Below are positions 17,770 through 25,662 of a stretch of DNA of 64,000 nt, piece after piece (the stretch's first letter is position 1; each line of letters opens with the position of its first letter). The position numbers were made by a program, and so were the translations under genes. The DNA lies in contig NZ_WIDL01000006.1 in the NCBI RefSeq assembly GCF_009496535.1, forward strand, positions 1 to 64,000, read 5' to 3'. The stretch is from Stenotrophomonas sp. MYb238. GTDB lineage: Bacteria; Pseudomonadota; Gammaproteobacteria; Xanthomonadales; Xanthomonadaceae. The notes beneath the pieces are model-generated. The model was not told the DNA's origin. It ran no database searches and was given only the letters and a program-made list of their open reading frames with translations.

Positions 17770-18879
17770 TCAGTGCGGCCTACCGGCCGGCACCGCGCGA
17801 TAGAACCCGGCGATCTGCGGGATGAAGGCCTGCGGATCGGCCCCGACCAGGTTGGTCAGCACGACCACCGCCAATCCCTCGTCCGGATAGACGCGGAAGG
17901 CCGCGCGGGCGCCGCCCATGGCGGTCGCTTCGCGATGGGGAGAAGCGCCGGCCACGGGCCAGCCGGCGCCCCAGTCGCCCTCGCTGCCATCGTCCAGGCG
18001 CTCGGGCACCCACATGCGCTCGCGCAGGCCGGCATCGATCAGCCGCCCCTGCAGCAGCGCCATCAGCCACAGCGCCAGTTCGTCGGCGGTGGTCTGGATG
18101 CCGCCACCCGCCCAGAGTCCCCGCGGCACGTCGTAGAACCAGTGCGACAGCCGCGCCGGCGCGTCCGGCGCGTCGGTGCGGCGCGGGAAGAAGCTGTACA
18201 CGGTGGCCGCGCCGGCAACCAGGTCGTAGCTGTCGCCGAACACCGAGCGGCGCATGCCGAGCGGCGCGAACTGGCGTCCGGCCACGAAATCCTCGTAAGG
18301 CATCGCGGCCTGCCGCTCGACGATCCGCGCCAGCAGGCCGTAGTTGGTCTGGTTGTAGGCGAAGCGCTCGCCTGGCTTCGCCTCGAGCGGCATGCGCATC
18401 ACCGCGCGCCAGGCGTCCTGCTCCGATCCACCGCCGACCAGGCCCTGCGCATCGACGATGTCCGGCAGGCCGGAGGTGTGCGCGAGCAGCTGGCGGACGC
18501 GGATCCCGCGCCAGTCCGGCGGAAGGTCCGGCAGATAGGTCGAGATCGGCGCCTGCAGGTCGATGCGCCCGGCCTGGACCAGTTGCATCACCGCCACGCC
18601 GGTGAACGCCTTGGTCGCCGAGTTGATCGGGAACAGGGTCGTACGCTCGACCGGCTGGCGGTTCTCGACGTTGGCCAGGCCATGGCTTTCGGAAAGCAGC
18701 AGGCGGCCATCCCGGATGACGGCAACCTGCAGGCCGGGAATGCCCCTGTCCTTCATCGTCGCGCGGATGAAGTCGCGGGTCGCGGCGTTGGCGTCGACCA
18801 GGGACGCGGCGCCGGCGGGGACGCTGGCCAGCAGCGCAATCGCCGCCAGCAGCAGGAAACGGCAGGGTGTGGCGCGCAT
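17770..18879 (-). CDS. exported serine hydrolase of the beta-lactamase/penicillin-binding-protein fold
   Basis: A 369-residue secreted or periplasmic hydrolase of the class C beta-lactamase-like family (Pfam Beta-lactamase, MEROPS S12). A signal peptide (FLLLAAIALLASVPAGA) is followed by the nucleophile motif SATK at 87-90 (SxxK). YNQTNY at 175-180 stands where YSN is usual, and the third motif is a divergent GGARAAF. Members include esterases, D-amino-acid peptidases and beta-lactamases, so the substrate cannot be named. The ATG at 18879 is chosen because AGAGGAAG lies just upstream; the frame stays open to 19038 but that part has no signal-like sequence. It is convergent with priA and lies beyond the end of the mannosidase operon. 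Confidence 0.85.
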   Translation of the reverse strand: MRATPCRFLLLAAIALLASVPAGAASLVDANAATRDFIRATMKDRGIPGLQVAVIRDGRLLLSESHGLANVENRQPVERTTLFPINSATKAFTGVAVMQLVQAGRIDLQAPISTYLPDLPPDWRGIRVRQLLAHTSGLPDIVDAQGLVGGGSEQDAWRAVMRMPLEAKPGERFAYNQTNYGLLARIVERQAAMPYEDFVAGRQFAPLGMRRSVFGDSYDLVAGAATVYSFFPRRTDAPDAPARLSHWFYDVPRGLWAGGGIQTTADELALWLMALLQGRLIDAGLRERMWVPERLDDGSEGDWGAGWPVAGASPHREATAMGGARAAFRVYPDEGLAVVVLTNLVGADPQAFIPQIAGFYRAVPAGRPH

Positions 18880-19063
18880 CGGTCTTCCTCTTGTCGTCAT
18901 GCCATGCACGCGTCCTCGTGGAGGCGTGCGACTGGACATTGGATGCTGGGGAAGACCGTAGGGTTTAAACGACGGCTGCGCCGCCGGCGCTGCCGCCGGG
19001 GCGGCGCGAAAAAGCAAAGGCCTGCGCGCCATCGGCACGCAGGCCCTGATCGCTCGCCCTCAC

Positions 19064-19085
19064 GCCCACGCCAAACGGCGTGGGC
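19064..19085. terminator. hairpin after the GH2-GH47 operon
   Basis: GCCCACGCC-AAAC-GGCGTGGGC is a perfect 9-bp stem just past the GH47 gene on the minus strand. A second stem, GCCTGCG...CGCAGGC, lies near 19021-19043. No T-run follows. Confidence 0.6.
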
Positions 19086-19108
19086 GGATGCGGAAGGGAC
19101 CGCGCGGC

Positions 19109-20545
19109 TTACCAGGTCCTGCGCAGCGGGTGCGCTTCGGTGTTGAACACCACGCCGTCGAAGTCCAGGGTCTTGGCCGGGGCGAACAGCAGGTAGTAGT
19201 ACTTGAAGGTCTCGGCGAACAGGAAGCTCTCCATCGAGTCGTCCTTCTCCTTGCTGCGCACGTCCTTCAGCGCCGAGAAACCGTGCTCGGTGCGGGTGTA
19301 CTTCACGAAGTCGTCGAAGAACTCCTTGCCCATGCCGCGGTAGCGCGCATCGCCGGTGTAGTGGTGCAGGTAGTAGGCCGACTCGACGATCTCCGGGCGC
19401 AGCGCGTAGCCGGGCGAGCGCACTTCCATCGCCGCGTAGTCCAGCGACTCCGGTTCGATGCCGTTCAAACGCCACATCTTCAGGTTGGACTCCTGCAGGC
19501 GTTTGGCGCGGTCCAGGTCGCCGCCCAGCGCAAGCAGGCCCGGCATGAAGGCATCCAGCGCGCCGTAGGTGGTGGAGGTGCGCGCGCCGCTGTCCATGTC
19601 GGCGTGGCCGTACCACAGCTCGCCCTCGCGCACGTCGTCGGCCAGGTACTGGTTGAGCGGGCCGATGCTGTCTTCCCACATGCGCTTGCAGTCTTCGTCG
19701 CCGAACAGCTTCCAGCACTTGAGCAGGTACTCGTAGTACGAGTCGATGCCGCCGGCGATCGAGGCGTCCTTGTTGGTCCATTCGCCGCTTTCGACATCGA
19801 TGTTCAGGCCGACCAGGCCGATCCTGGAGCGGCGCTTGTAGGTCTCCACCAGCGCGCGCTTGGCCTTGTCGTAGTACGCCTGCTTGCCGGTGAGCTTGGC
19901 CAGGGTGCCGAACTCCAGCAGCAGGGTGCCGGTCTCGGCCGGATTGCTGATCCTGCCGCGGGTCTTGCCGGTGCGCAGGTTGACGTGGGTGTACGGCAGG
20001 CCGGTGGGGCTGTCGAACACCGGCGACAGGCGCGTGCCCAGGTCGTCGGCGAGCTTGAGCAGGCGCTCGTCGTTGGTCATCTGGTAAGCCGACAGCAGGC
20101 CGCCGAGCAGGCGGATGGTGACCTCGAAGTTCTGCACCTCGACATCCTGGTCGAACGACAGCTGGCCGACGATCAGCTCGCGCGCCTCGTCGGCTTCCTT
20201 GTCCATGCCCAGCAGCAGCAGCGTGTCCAGCGCATCGACCGGCGACATCAGCAGCGGCACCGGGTACCAGTCGCGCGGCTGCGCGCTGATCGGCTTCAGG
20301 TCGTCGTGGCCCTTGGCGTACTGCATGTAGCCCTGCCAGGCGTGGCGGGTCGCCTCGCGCACCTGTTCGGCCATGCGTGCGGCTTCGGCATCGTCGACGG
20401 CCGGCACGTCGGCGGACGCGGCCGTTCCGGTGGGCGCGGCATCGGCGGGCGCGGCGCTGGAAGCGGGCGGCGCCGGATTGCAGGCGGACAGCGCCAGCAG
20501 CAGGGCGGCGGCGAGGGGGGCATTGCGCAGGGCTCGGTTCATCAT
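19109..20545 (-). CDS. GH47-family alpha-1,2-mannosidase, lipoprotein
   Basis: This predicted glycosidase trims alpha-1,2-linked mannose, the class I activity of ER and Golgi mannosidases. It has 478 residues with a lipobox (LLLALSAC), so it is probably anchored in the outer or inner membrane facing the periplasm. The GH47 signatures are all present in order: FEVTIRLLGGLLSAY (about 145; acid glutamate), IDSYYEYLLK (about 268; aspartate), LRPEIVESAYYLH (about 383; base glutamate) and FNTEAHPL near the C-terminus (threonine that binds Ca2+ in characterised members). GH47 is mostly eukaryotic, with few bacterial examples such as the Caulobacter enzyme. The start overlaps the GH2 stop as ATGATGA, with GAGG upstream, giving translational coupling. 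Confidence 0.88.
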   Translation of the reverse strand: MMNRALRNAPLAAALLLALSACNPAPPASSAAPADAAPTGTAASADVPAVDDAEAARMAEQVREATRHAWQGYMQYAKGHDDLKPISAQPRDWYPVPLLMSPVDALDTLLLLGMDKEADEARELIVGQLSFDQDVEVQNFEVTIRLLGGLLSAYQMTNDERLLKLADDLGTRLSPVFDSPTGLPYTHVNLRTGKTRGRISNPAETGTLLLEFGTLAKLTGKQAYYDKAKRALVETYKRRSRIGLVGLNIDVESGEWTNKDASIAGGIDSYYEYLLKCWKLFGDEDCKRMWEDSIGPLNQYLADDVREGELWYGHADMDSGARTSTTYGALDAFMPGLLALGGDLDRAKRLQESNLKMWRLNGIEPESLDYAAMEVRSPGYALRPEIVESAYYLHHYTGDARYRGMGKEFFDDFVKYTRTEHGFSALKDVRSKEKDDSMESFLFAETFKYYYLLFAPAKTLDFDGVVFNTEAHPLRRTW

Positions 20546-23256
20546 CGGGTCCTCGGGGTGGAAGCGGGGTCTTGCGGTGGAACGGAAGTGGCGTGCAGCG
20601 TGTCGCCCAGCGTGCGCAGGCGCAGCGCCGCGCGCAGGGCGTCCAGGCTGGCGTCGCCGCGCACGCGCAGGTCGCGGGTTTCGCCGGGCAGCAGGTCGAA
20701 GGCGTTGTCGTCCACACGCGCGCCGGTGTCGCCGAAATCGACCCACACCGCGCGCACCAGGCCGTCGGCGTGCAGCCGCAGGCGATAGCCATCGCCGTCT
20801 GCGCGCAGTTCGGCGTGCAACTGGTTGGCGGCAAGCGCCTGCGTCCTGGCCGGCACGAAATGCACCAGCCGCCGCGCGATCACATCGCCGCCCTGCAGCA
20901 GTTCGAACGCCGCCACGCTGCGTGCCGGGTCGTGGCCCTTGAGCAGGTCGGCATCGACCAGCTGCGCCACCTGGGTCGCGGCCATCGGCGCCAGGGTGAT
21001 GGTCTCCTGCTGGCGCGCGAATTCGCGGCCATCGACCTCCATCACCCGCACGCGCCACCGCGCGGTCAGTGGTTGCCGGCCATCGTTGAGCAGGCTGAAG
21101 CGGGTGACGCCATCCTCGTCGCGCAGCGCGGCCACCGCCACGTCGGCGAAGAAACGGCGCGCGTGGTAGTGCAGCGCCTTCCAGTGGCCGAAGTAATCGA
21201 TGCTCGACCACGACGCGCCCGGCCATACGTCGTTGAGCTGCCAGTACAGCGAGCCCATCGTGTACGGCCGCGAGGCGCGGTGGTGCAGCGCGGCCAGCTC
21301 GATGCCCTCGGCCTGCATCACCTGGCCGAGGTAGACGAAATCGGCGAACGAGGCTGGCGTGCCGTACTCGCGCTCGATGTAGTGCAGCAGGCGCTCGTTG
21401 CCCTTGCCGGCCATGAACTTCTGGTGGGCGCGGATCACCGGGCCATCGATCTGCTGCTCGTCGCGGCTGGCGAACGCGTCCACCGTGGACAGCTGCGGCC
21501 ACGCCTGCAGGCCGTATTCGGACATGAAGCGCGGGGTTTCATGCAGGTAGGCCGTCGCCGGCAGCGCCGGACCGCCCCACACGTCCCAGTAGTGCTTGTC
21601 GCCGCGCCGGGAGTCGTTGGCCTTCTCGTCCAGGTCGTTGCTCGGCGAGCTGGACCAGTACGGCACGCCCAGCGCCTCCTCGGCCACCACCTGGCGCAGG
21701 TCGTTGCCGAACAGGTCCACGTAGCCCTGCCATACCTTCGCCGCGAAGGCGGGGTCGGCCGCGGTCAGCTGCTTGCGGTGGCCCCAGTCTTTCCAAGCGG
21801 TTTCTTCCTCGTTGTTGCCGCACCACAGCACGATGCTGGGGTGGTGGCGCAGGCGGCGGATGTTGTCGCGCGCCTCGGCCACCACGTTGGCGCGGAACGC
21901 CGGGTCGTAGCCGGGCTGCATGCCGCCGCCGAACATGAAGTCCTGCCACACCAGCAGGCCGAGCTCGTCGGCGATGTCGAAGAAATCGTCGCTCTCGTAG
22001 TAGCCGCCGCCCCAGTTGCGCAGCATGTTCATGTTGGCGTCGCGCGCGGCCTGCAGGTCGCGGCGCAGGCGCTCGCGGGTGACGCGCGCCGGGAAGGATT
22101 CGAACGGAATGACGTTGGCGCCCTTGGCGAACACCGGCACGCCGTTGATGACGAACGCGAAGCCCTGCCCACCCTCGGCATCTTCGTCGCGCTGCAGCTG
22201 CACGCTGCGCAGGCCGGTGCGGAGCGCGGCCTCGCGCGCGGGGTCGCCACCGCCATCGAGGCGTGCCTGCACGGTGTAGCGGTCCTGCGCGCCGTAACCC
22301 ACCGGCCACCAGCGCCGCGGCTGCGCGATCTCCAGCGGCAGCTGCAATGCGTTGGCGCCGGGCTGCAGGACGACCTCGCGTTCGATACGGGCAACGCGAA
22401 GGCCGTCCGGATCGAGCACATCCACCACGACGCCGGCCTTGCCCGCCGTCGCGCCCTGCTCCACCTGCAGCAGCACGCTCAGGCGCGCGCGCTGGTCGTC
22501 CAGCGCGTCGGTGCGCACGGCCAGGCCGGTGATGCGGTGCTGGTCCCAGCTGTCCAGGTGCACCGGCCGCCACACGCCGGCGGTGACGTAACGCGGGCCC
22601 CAGTCCCAGCCGAGGTGGTAGGCCGGCTTGCGCGCGAAGTTGCCGACCATCGCGTCCTTGGGTTCGTCGCCATAGGGCGAGGGATAGTTGCCGGCGATCT
22701 TGTGCGGCATCGCCTGCACCTGCGGCAGCAGGGTACGGATCGGCGAGCGGAACACGACGCGCAGCTCGTTGCCCTTCGCACGCAGGCGGCCATCGACGTT
22801 CGCGCGCCAGGTGCGGTGCGCGTTGTCGGCCTTCAGCAGCGGCTGGCCGTTGAGGCTGACCTCGGCGAAGGTATCCAGGCCGTCGAAGCGCAGTTCGGCA
22901 TGGCGGCGCGACAGCGTGGCCGCATCGACGTCGAAACGCGCGCGGTATTCCCAGTCGGCCAGGCCGATCCACTGCAGCCCGGCCTCGGGTGCGCCCACGT
23001 AGGGATCGCCGATGACGCCGGCCTTGTGCAGGTCGTCGTGCACGCTGCCGGGCACCTGTGCCGGTCGCCACGCATCCAGCCCCGGATGCGCCTGCAGCTG
23101 CGTATCGCCCGGCAACAGGCGGAAGCTCCACTGCGCTGCCAGCGGCGTGGCGAAGGCGATGTTTCCCAGGCCGCACAACACGAGCAGCAAGGCGCTGCGC
23201 CACAGGCCGGTCATGCGGACTTGCATCGATCCAAATTGAATGCTCACGGACTGCAT
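20542..23256 (-). CDS. GH2-family beta-mannosidase, exported
   Basis: This enzyme removes terminal beta-linked mannose, for example from Man-beta-1,4-GlcNAc cores or beta-mannan oligomers. It has 904 residues: signal peptide (LWRSALLLVLCGLGNIAFA), jelly-roll sugar-binding domain, immunoglobulin-like domain, then a TIM barrel. The acid/base is in VLWCGNNEEETAW (about residue 480) and the nucleophile in SEYGLQAWP (about 580), as in GH2 beta-mannosidases. AAGGAG five bases before the ATG at 23256 supports that start. This places a predicted LacI operator (23221-23234) inside the first codons. A later ATG at 23214 would put the operator just outside the gene but has no ribosome site. It is the first gene of a two-gene operon with the GH47 gene. 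Confidence 0.9.
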   Translation of the reverse strand: MQSVSIQFGSMQVRMTGLWRSALLLVLCGLGNIAFATPLAAQWSFRLLPGDTQLQAHPGLDAWRPAQVPGSVHDDLHKAGVIGDPYVGAPEAGLQWIGLADWEYRARFDVDAATLSRRHAELRFDGLDTFAEVSLNGQPLLKADNAHRTWRANVDGRLRAKGNELRVVFRSPIRTLLPQVQAMPHKIAGNYPSPYGDEPKDAMVGNFARKPAYHLGWDWGPRYVTAGVWRPVHLDSWDQHRITGLAVRTDALDDQRARLSVLLQVEQGATAGKAGVVVDVLDPDGLRVARIEREVVLQPGANALQLPLEIAQPRRWWPVGYGAQDRYTVQARLDGGGDPAREAALRTGLRSVQLQRDEDAEGGQGFAFVINGVPVFAKGANVIPFESFPARVTRERLRRDLQAARDANMNMLRNWGGGYYESDDFFDIADELGLLVWQDFMFGGGMQPGYDPAFRANVVAEARDNIRRLRHHPSIVLWCGNNEEETAWKDWGHRKQLTAADPAFAAKVWQGYVDLFGNDLRQVVAEEALGVPYWSSSPSNDLDEKANDSRRGDKHYWDVWGGPALPATAYLHETPRFMSEYGLQAWPQLSTVDAFASRDEQQIDGPVIRAHQKFMAGKGNERLLHYIEREYGTPASFADFVYLGQVMQAEGIELAALHHRASRPYTMGSLYWQLNDVWPGASWSSIDYFGHWKALHYHARRFFADVAVAALRDEDGVTRFSLLNDGRQPLTARWRVRVMEVDGREFARQQETITLAPMAATQVAQLVDADLLKGHDPARSVAAFELLQGGDVIARRLVHFVPARTQALAANQLHAELRADGDGYRLRLHADGLVRAVWVDFGDTGARVDDNAFDLLPGETRDLRVRGDASLDALRAALRLRTLGDTLHATSVPPQDPASTPRTR
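23221..23234. promoter_or_regulatory. predicted LacI-family operator at the beta-mannosidase start
   Basis: TTGCATCGATCCAA fits the palindrome TTRRATCGATYYAA (allowing one base off) found at the other two promoters of the locus. It lies 22-35 bases downstream of the chosen GH2 start codon. The gene runs on the minus strand. Confidence 0.65.
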
Positions 23257-23299
23257 GGTGGCTCCTTCGTATTGCGGGGTTTTCCCTTCGTTGTTATTC

Positions 23300-23421
23300 C
23301 GTCATTCCCGCGGAGGCAGGAAGCGCTGTTCAACGAACGCATGCAGGGTCAGCGCTCCACCCCTTGCTTCGCTCTCTGTCCAGGCGGAAGCAAGAGCGAT
23401 CCCGCCCGCGCGGGGACGACG
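23300..23421. repeat. 122-bp element with imperfect terminal inverted repeats
   Basis: CGTCATTCCCGCG (23300-23312) and CGCGGGGACGACG (23409-23421) are inverted copies matching at 11 of 13 bases. They frame the whole spacer between the epimerase gene and the beta-mannosidase gene. The ends resemble the 'GTCATTCCCGCG' dispersed repeats of many proteobacteria. It may be a small non-autonomous element and may carry or alter the beta-mannosidase promoter. Confidence 0.45.
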
Positions 23422-23434
23422 TTCGCAGCTCACC

Positions 23435-24664
23435 TCACCTGACCAGGTTCAACACTTCGTGGCAGGCGCCCATGGTGTGGTAATCGGTCTTGCCGGCCGG
23501 GCTCTTCTCGTCGTCGTACTTGCGGTTGTCGGCATCGAGGATGCGGAACCAGGCGCCGTAGGTGTGATCGACGAGGTGCTCCCACGAGTACGCCCACAGC
23601 TTTTCGTACCACTGCCAGTACGCCTCGTTGCCGGTGCGCTTTGCGAGCAGCGCCGCGGCGGCCAACGATTCGGCCTGCACCCAGAAGTACTTGTCGTCGT
23701 CGCAGACAAAGCTGTCGCCGCCGATGGCCGCGCCGTCCATGCCCGGCTGCCGGCGCGTTTCCGGCGCGAAACCGTAGTACAGCCCGCCACGCGCCTCGTC
23801 CCACGAACGCGTCACCGCGCTGTCGAAAAGGTGGCGCGCGGTCGGCACCAGCCAGTCGGCCTCGACGTGGCGGTCCAGGATCATCAGCAACTTGGCCCAC
23901 TCGGTCTGGTGGCCGGGCTGGAAACCCCACGGGCGGAACAGGTGTTTGGGGTTGTCGAGGTTGTAGTTCCAGTCGATGTTCCAGTCGACGTCGTAGTGCT
24001 CCCACACCAGCCCGCCGGCCTTGGCCGCCTGCCTGCGGGTCATGTTGTCGGCCAGCTGCAGCGCGCGCTCCAGGTAGCGGCGCTCGCCGCTGGCCTCGAA
24101 CGCTGCCAGCATCGCCTCGCACATGTGCATGTTGGCGTTCTGGCCGCGGTAGCCGGTGAAGTTCCACTGCGCGTCGGCCTCGTCGCGGTACAGGCCGTGC
24201 TGCGGCTCCCAGAAGCGCTTTTCCAGCAGCTGCCAGGTCTCGTCCATCCACTCGCGCCCCTGCTCGATGCCGGCCTTGAGCGCGCAGCTGTAGGCCAGCA
24301 GCACGAAGGCCACGCCGTAGCAGTGGTTCATGTCGTCCTCGACCTTGCCCTCGCGCAGGGTCCAGGCGTAACCGCCGGTGGCCGGATTGCGGTGCACCTC
24401 GCGCAGGTAGCGCACGCCGTGCCTCGCCGCGTCCAGGTACTCGGCGTTGCCGAACTCGCGGTACGCCATGGCGTAGTTGAAGACGAAACGCGTACTGCTG
24501 ACCAAGTGACGATGGCTGGCGTCGTAGACCGTGCCGTCGTCCTTGTAGTAGTGGAAGAAACCACCGGCAGGGTCGATGCAATGCGGGTGGTAGAAGGCCA
24601 TGGTGTCGGCGATGTGCGCGCGCAGGAAGGCCGGGGAACGGAAATCGGGAGCGGTGGTGTTCAT
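23435..24664 (-). CDS. AGE-family sugar isomerase/epimerase, probable D-mannose isomerase
   Basis: A 409-residue cytoplasmic enzyme of the N-acylglucosamine 2-epimerase superfamily, an (alpha/alpha)6 barrel. Conserved histidine motifs are visible: DDMNHCYGVAFVLLAY, NANMHMCEAMLAAFE, GFQPGHQTEWAKLL and YHTMGACHEV near the C-terminus. Family members interconvert mannose and fructose, epimerise cellobiose, or epimerise N-acyl sugars. The overlap with a fructokinase gene (ATGA at 24661-24664), next to three mannosidases, makes mannose-to-fructose isomerisation the best reading; this is an inference from context. Translation is probably coupled to the fructokinase. Confidence 0.8.
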   Translation of the reverse strand: MNTTAPDFRSPAFLRAHIADTMAFYHPHCIDPAGGFFHYYKDDGTVYDASHRHLVSSTRFVFNYAMAYREFGNAEYLDAARHGVRYLREVHRNPATGGYAWTLREGKVEDDMNHCYGVAFVLLAYSCALKAGIEQGREWMDETWQLLEKRFWEPQHGLYRDEADAQWNFTGYRGQNANMHMCEAMLAAFEASGERRYLERALQLADNMTRRQAAKAGGLVWEHYDVDWNIDWNYNLDNPKHLFRPWGFQPGHQTEWAKLLMILDRHVEADWLVPTARHLFDSAVTRSWDEARGGLYYGFAPETRRQPGMDGAAIGGDSFVCDDDKYFWVQAESLAAAALLAKRTGNEAYWQWYEKLWAYSWEHLVDHTYGAWFRILDADNRKYDDEKSPAGKTDYHTMGACHEVLNLVR

Positions 24665-25656
24665 GCGATGGCGTCCTGTTGCTGCAGCAGCTGCTGCACT
24701 TCTTCGAGTCCGGGCATGGCGGCGAAAGCGCCCTTGCGGGTGACCGCCAGCGCGCCGACGGCCGCGGCGAAACGCAGGGTGGCGGTGATCGCGTCGTGGT
24801 CGTGGCAGAACGCATCGAACGCCGCACCGGTACCGCCGCGCTCGGCCAGGCCGTACAGCACGCCGCCGACGAAGGCGTCGCCGGCCGCGGTGGTATCGAC
24901 GGTCGGCACGCGGAAACTGGGCACTTCGCCCTGGGCGTCGCGGGTCAGCCAGCGCAGCGGCGCGGCGCCGTCGGTGACGATCACCCAGCGCGCCTGCGCG
25001 CCGAGCAGGCGCCGCAGCACCCGCGCCTCGCCCTCGTCGCCGAGCGGCGCGGCCAGGTAGTCCAGTTCCTCTCGCGACAGCTTGACCAGGTCCGCGCGCT
25101 CCAGCGCCTGCCACAGCCACGGGGTCGGATCGACGCCCTGCGGCCACAACGCCGGGCGCAGGTTGAGGTCCAGGCTGACCACCGCGCCGGCGGCGCGCGC
25201 GCGGTCCATGCCGGCGAAGGTGGTCGCGGCGATATCCGGTTCGGTCAGGCTGTTGGAGCAGGCGTGGAAGCAGCCGGTGCCGTCGAAGCAGGCCGGATGG
25301 AAGTGTTGCTCGCGGAACAGCAGGTCGGCGGCCGGCGGCCGGTAGAAACTGAAACTGCGCTCGCCGCCGGCGTCCAGCGCGATGAAGGCCAGCGCGGTCT
25401 TGGCCGCGTCGGTGCGCACGATGCAGTCGGTGAGCACGCCAGCCTCGGCCAGGCTGTCGGCGAGGAAGTCGCCGAACATGTCGCGGCCGAGCATGCCGGC
25501 GAAATGGCTGCGCGCGCCGAGCCGCGCGGCCGCCACCGCGACATTGGCCGGCGCCCCGCCGGCGTACTGCAGGAACGCACGCGGCGTTTCCGGCGTGGCC
25601 GGCGGCTGCGCCAGTAGATCGATCAAAATCTCACCGAAACAAACGATCTTGCCCAT
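24661..25656 (-). CDS. PfkB-family fructokinase
   Basis: An ATP-dependent sugar kinase of 331 residues, probably turning fructose into fructose 6-phosphate in the cytoplasm. The N-terminal motif is GKIVCFGEILIDLL, and NYAG-type glycine loops follow (QYAGGAPANVAVAAARLG). The C-terminal PfkB signature DTTAAGDAFVGGVLYGL contains the catalytic aspartate in the GD pair. Other PfkB substrates (ribose, ketodeoxygluconate) cannot be excluded from sequence, but the partner isomerase supports fructose. It starts six bases after the transporter stop and overlaps the isomerase start by four bases, so these genes form one operon. Confidence 0.85.
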   Translation of the reverse strand: MGKIVCFGEILIDLLAQPPATPETPRAFLQYAGGAPANVAVAAARLGARSHFAGMLGRDMFGDFLADSLAEAGVLTDCIVRTDAAKTALAFIALDAGGERSFSFYRPPAADLLFREQHFHPACFDGTGCFHACSNSLTEPDIAATTFAGMDRARAAGAVVSLDLNLRPALWPQGVDPTPWLWQALERADLVKLSREELDYLAAPLGDEGEARVLRRLLGAQARWVIVTDGAAPLRWLTRDAQGEVPSFRVPTVDTTAAGDAFVGGVLYGLAERGGTGAAFDAFCHDHDAITATLRFAAAVGALAVTRKGAFAAMPGLEEVQQLLQQQDAIA

Positions 25657-25662
25657 CTGGCC

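Noticed and set aside
20377-23442. A 1021-codon plus-strand open frame
   Set aside because: Antisense to the GH2 and GH47 genes; no domains.
25611-25626. A further ATCGAT-centred operator-like sequence (GTAGATCGATCAAA)
   Set aside because: It lies within the conserved fructokinase N-terminus (encoding ILIDLL) and only half matches the palindrome, so it is likely coincidence.
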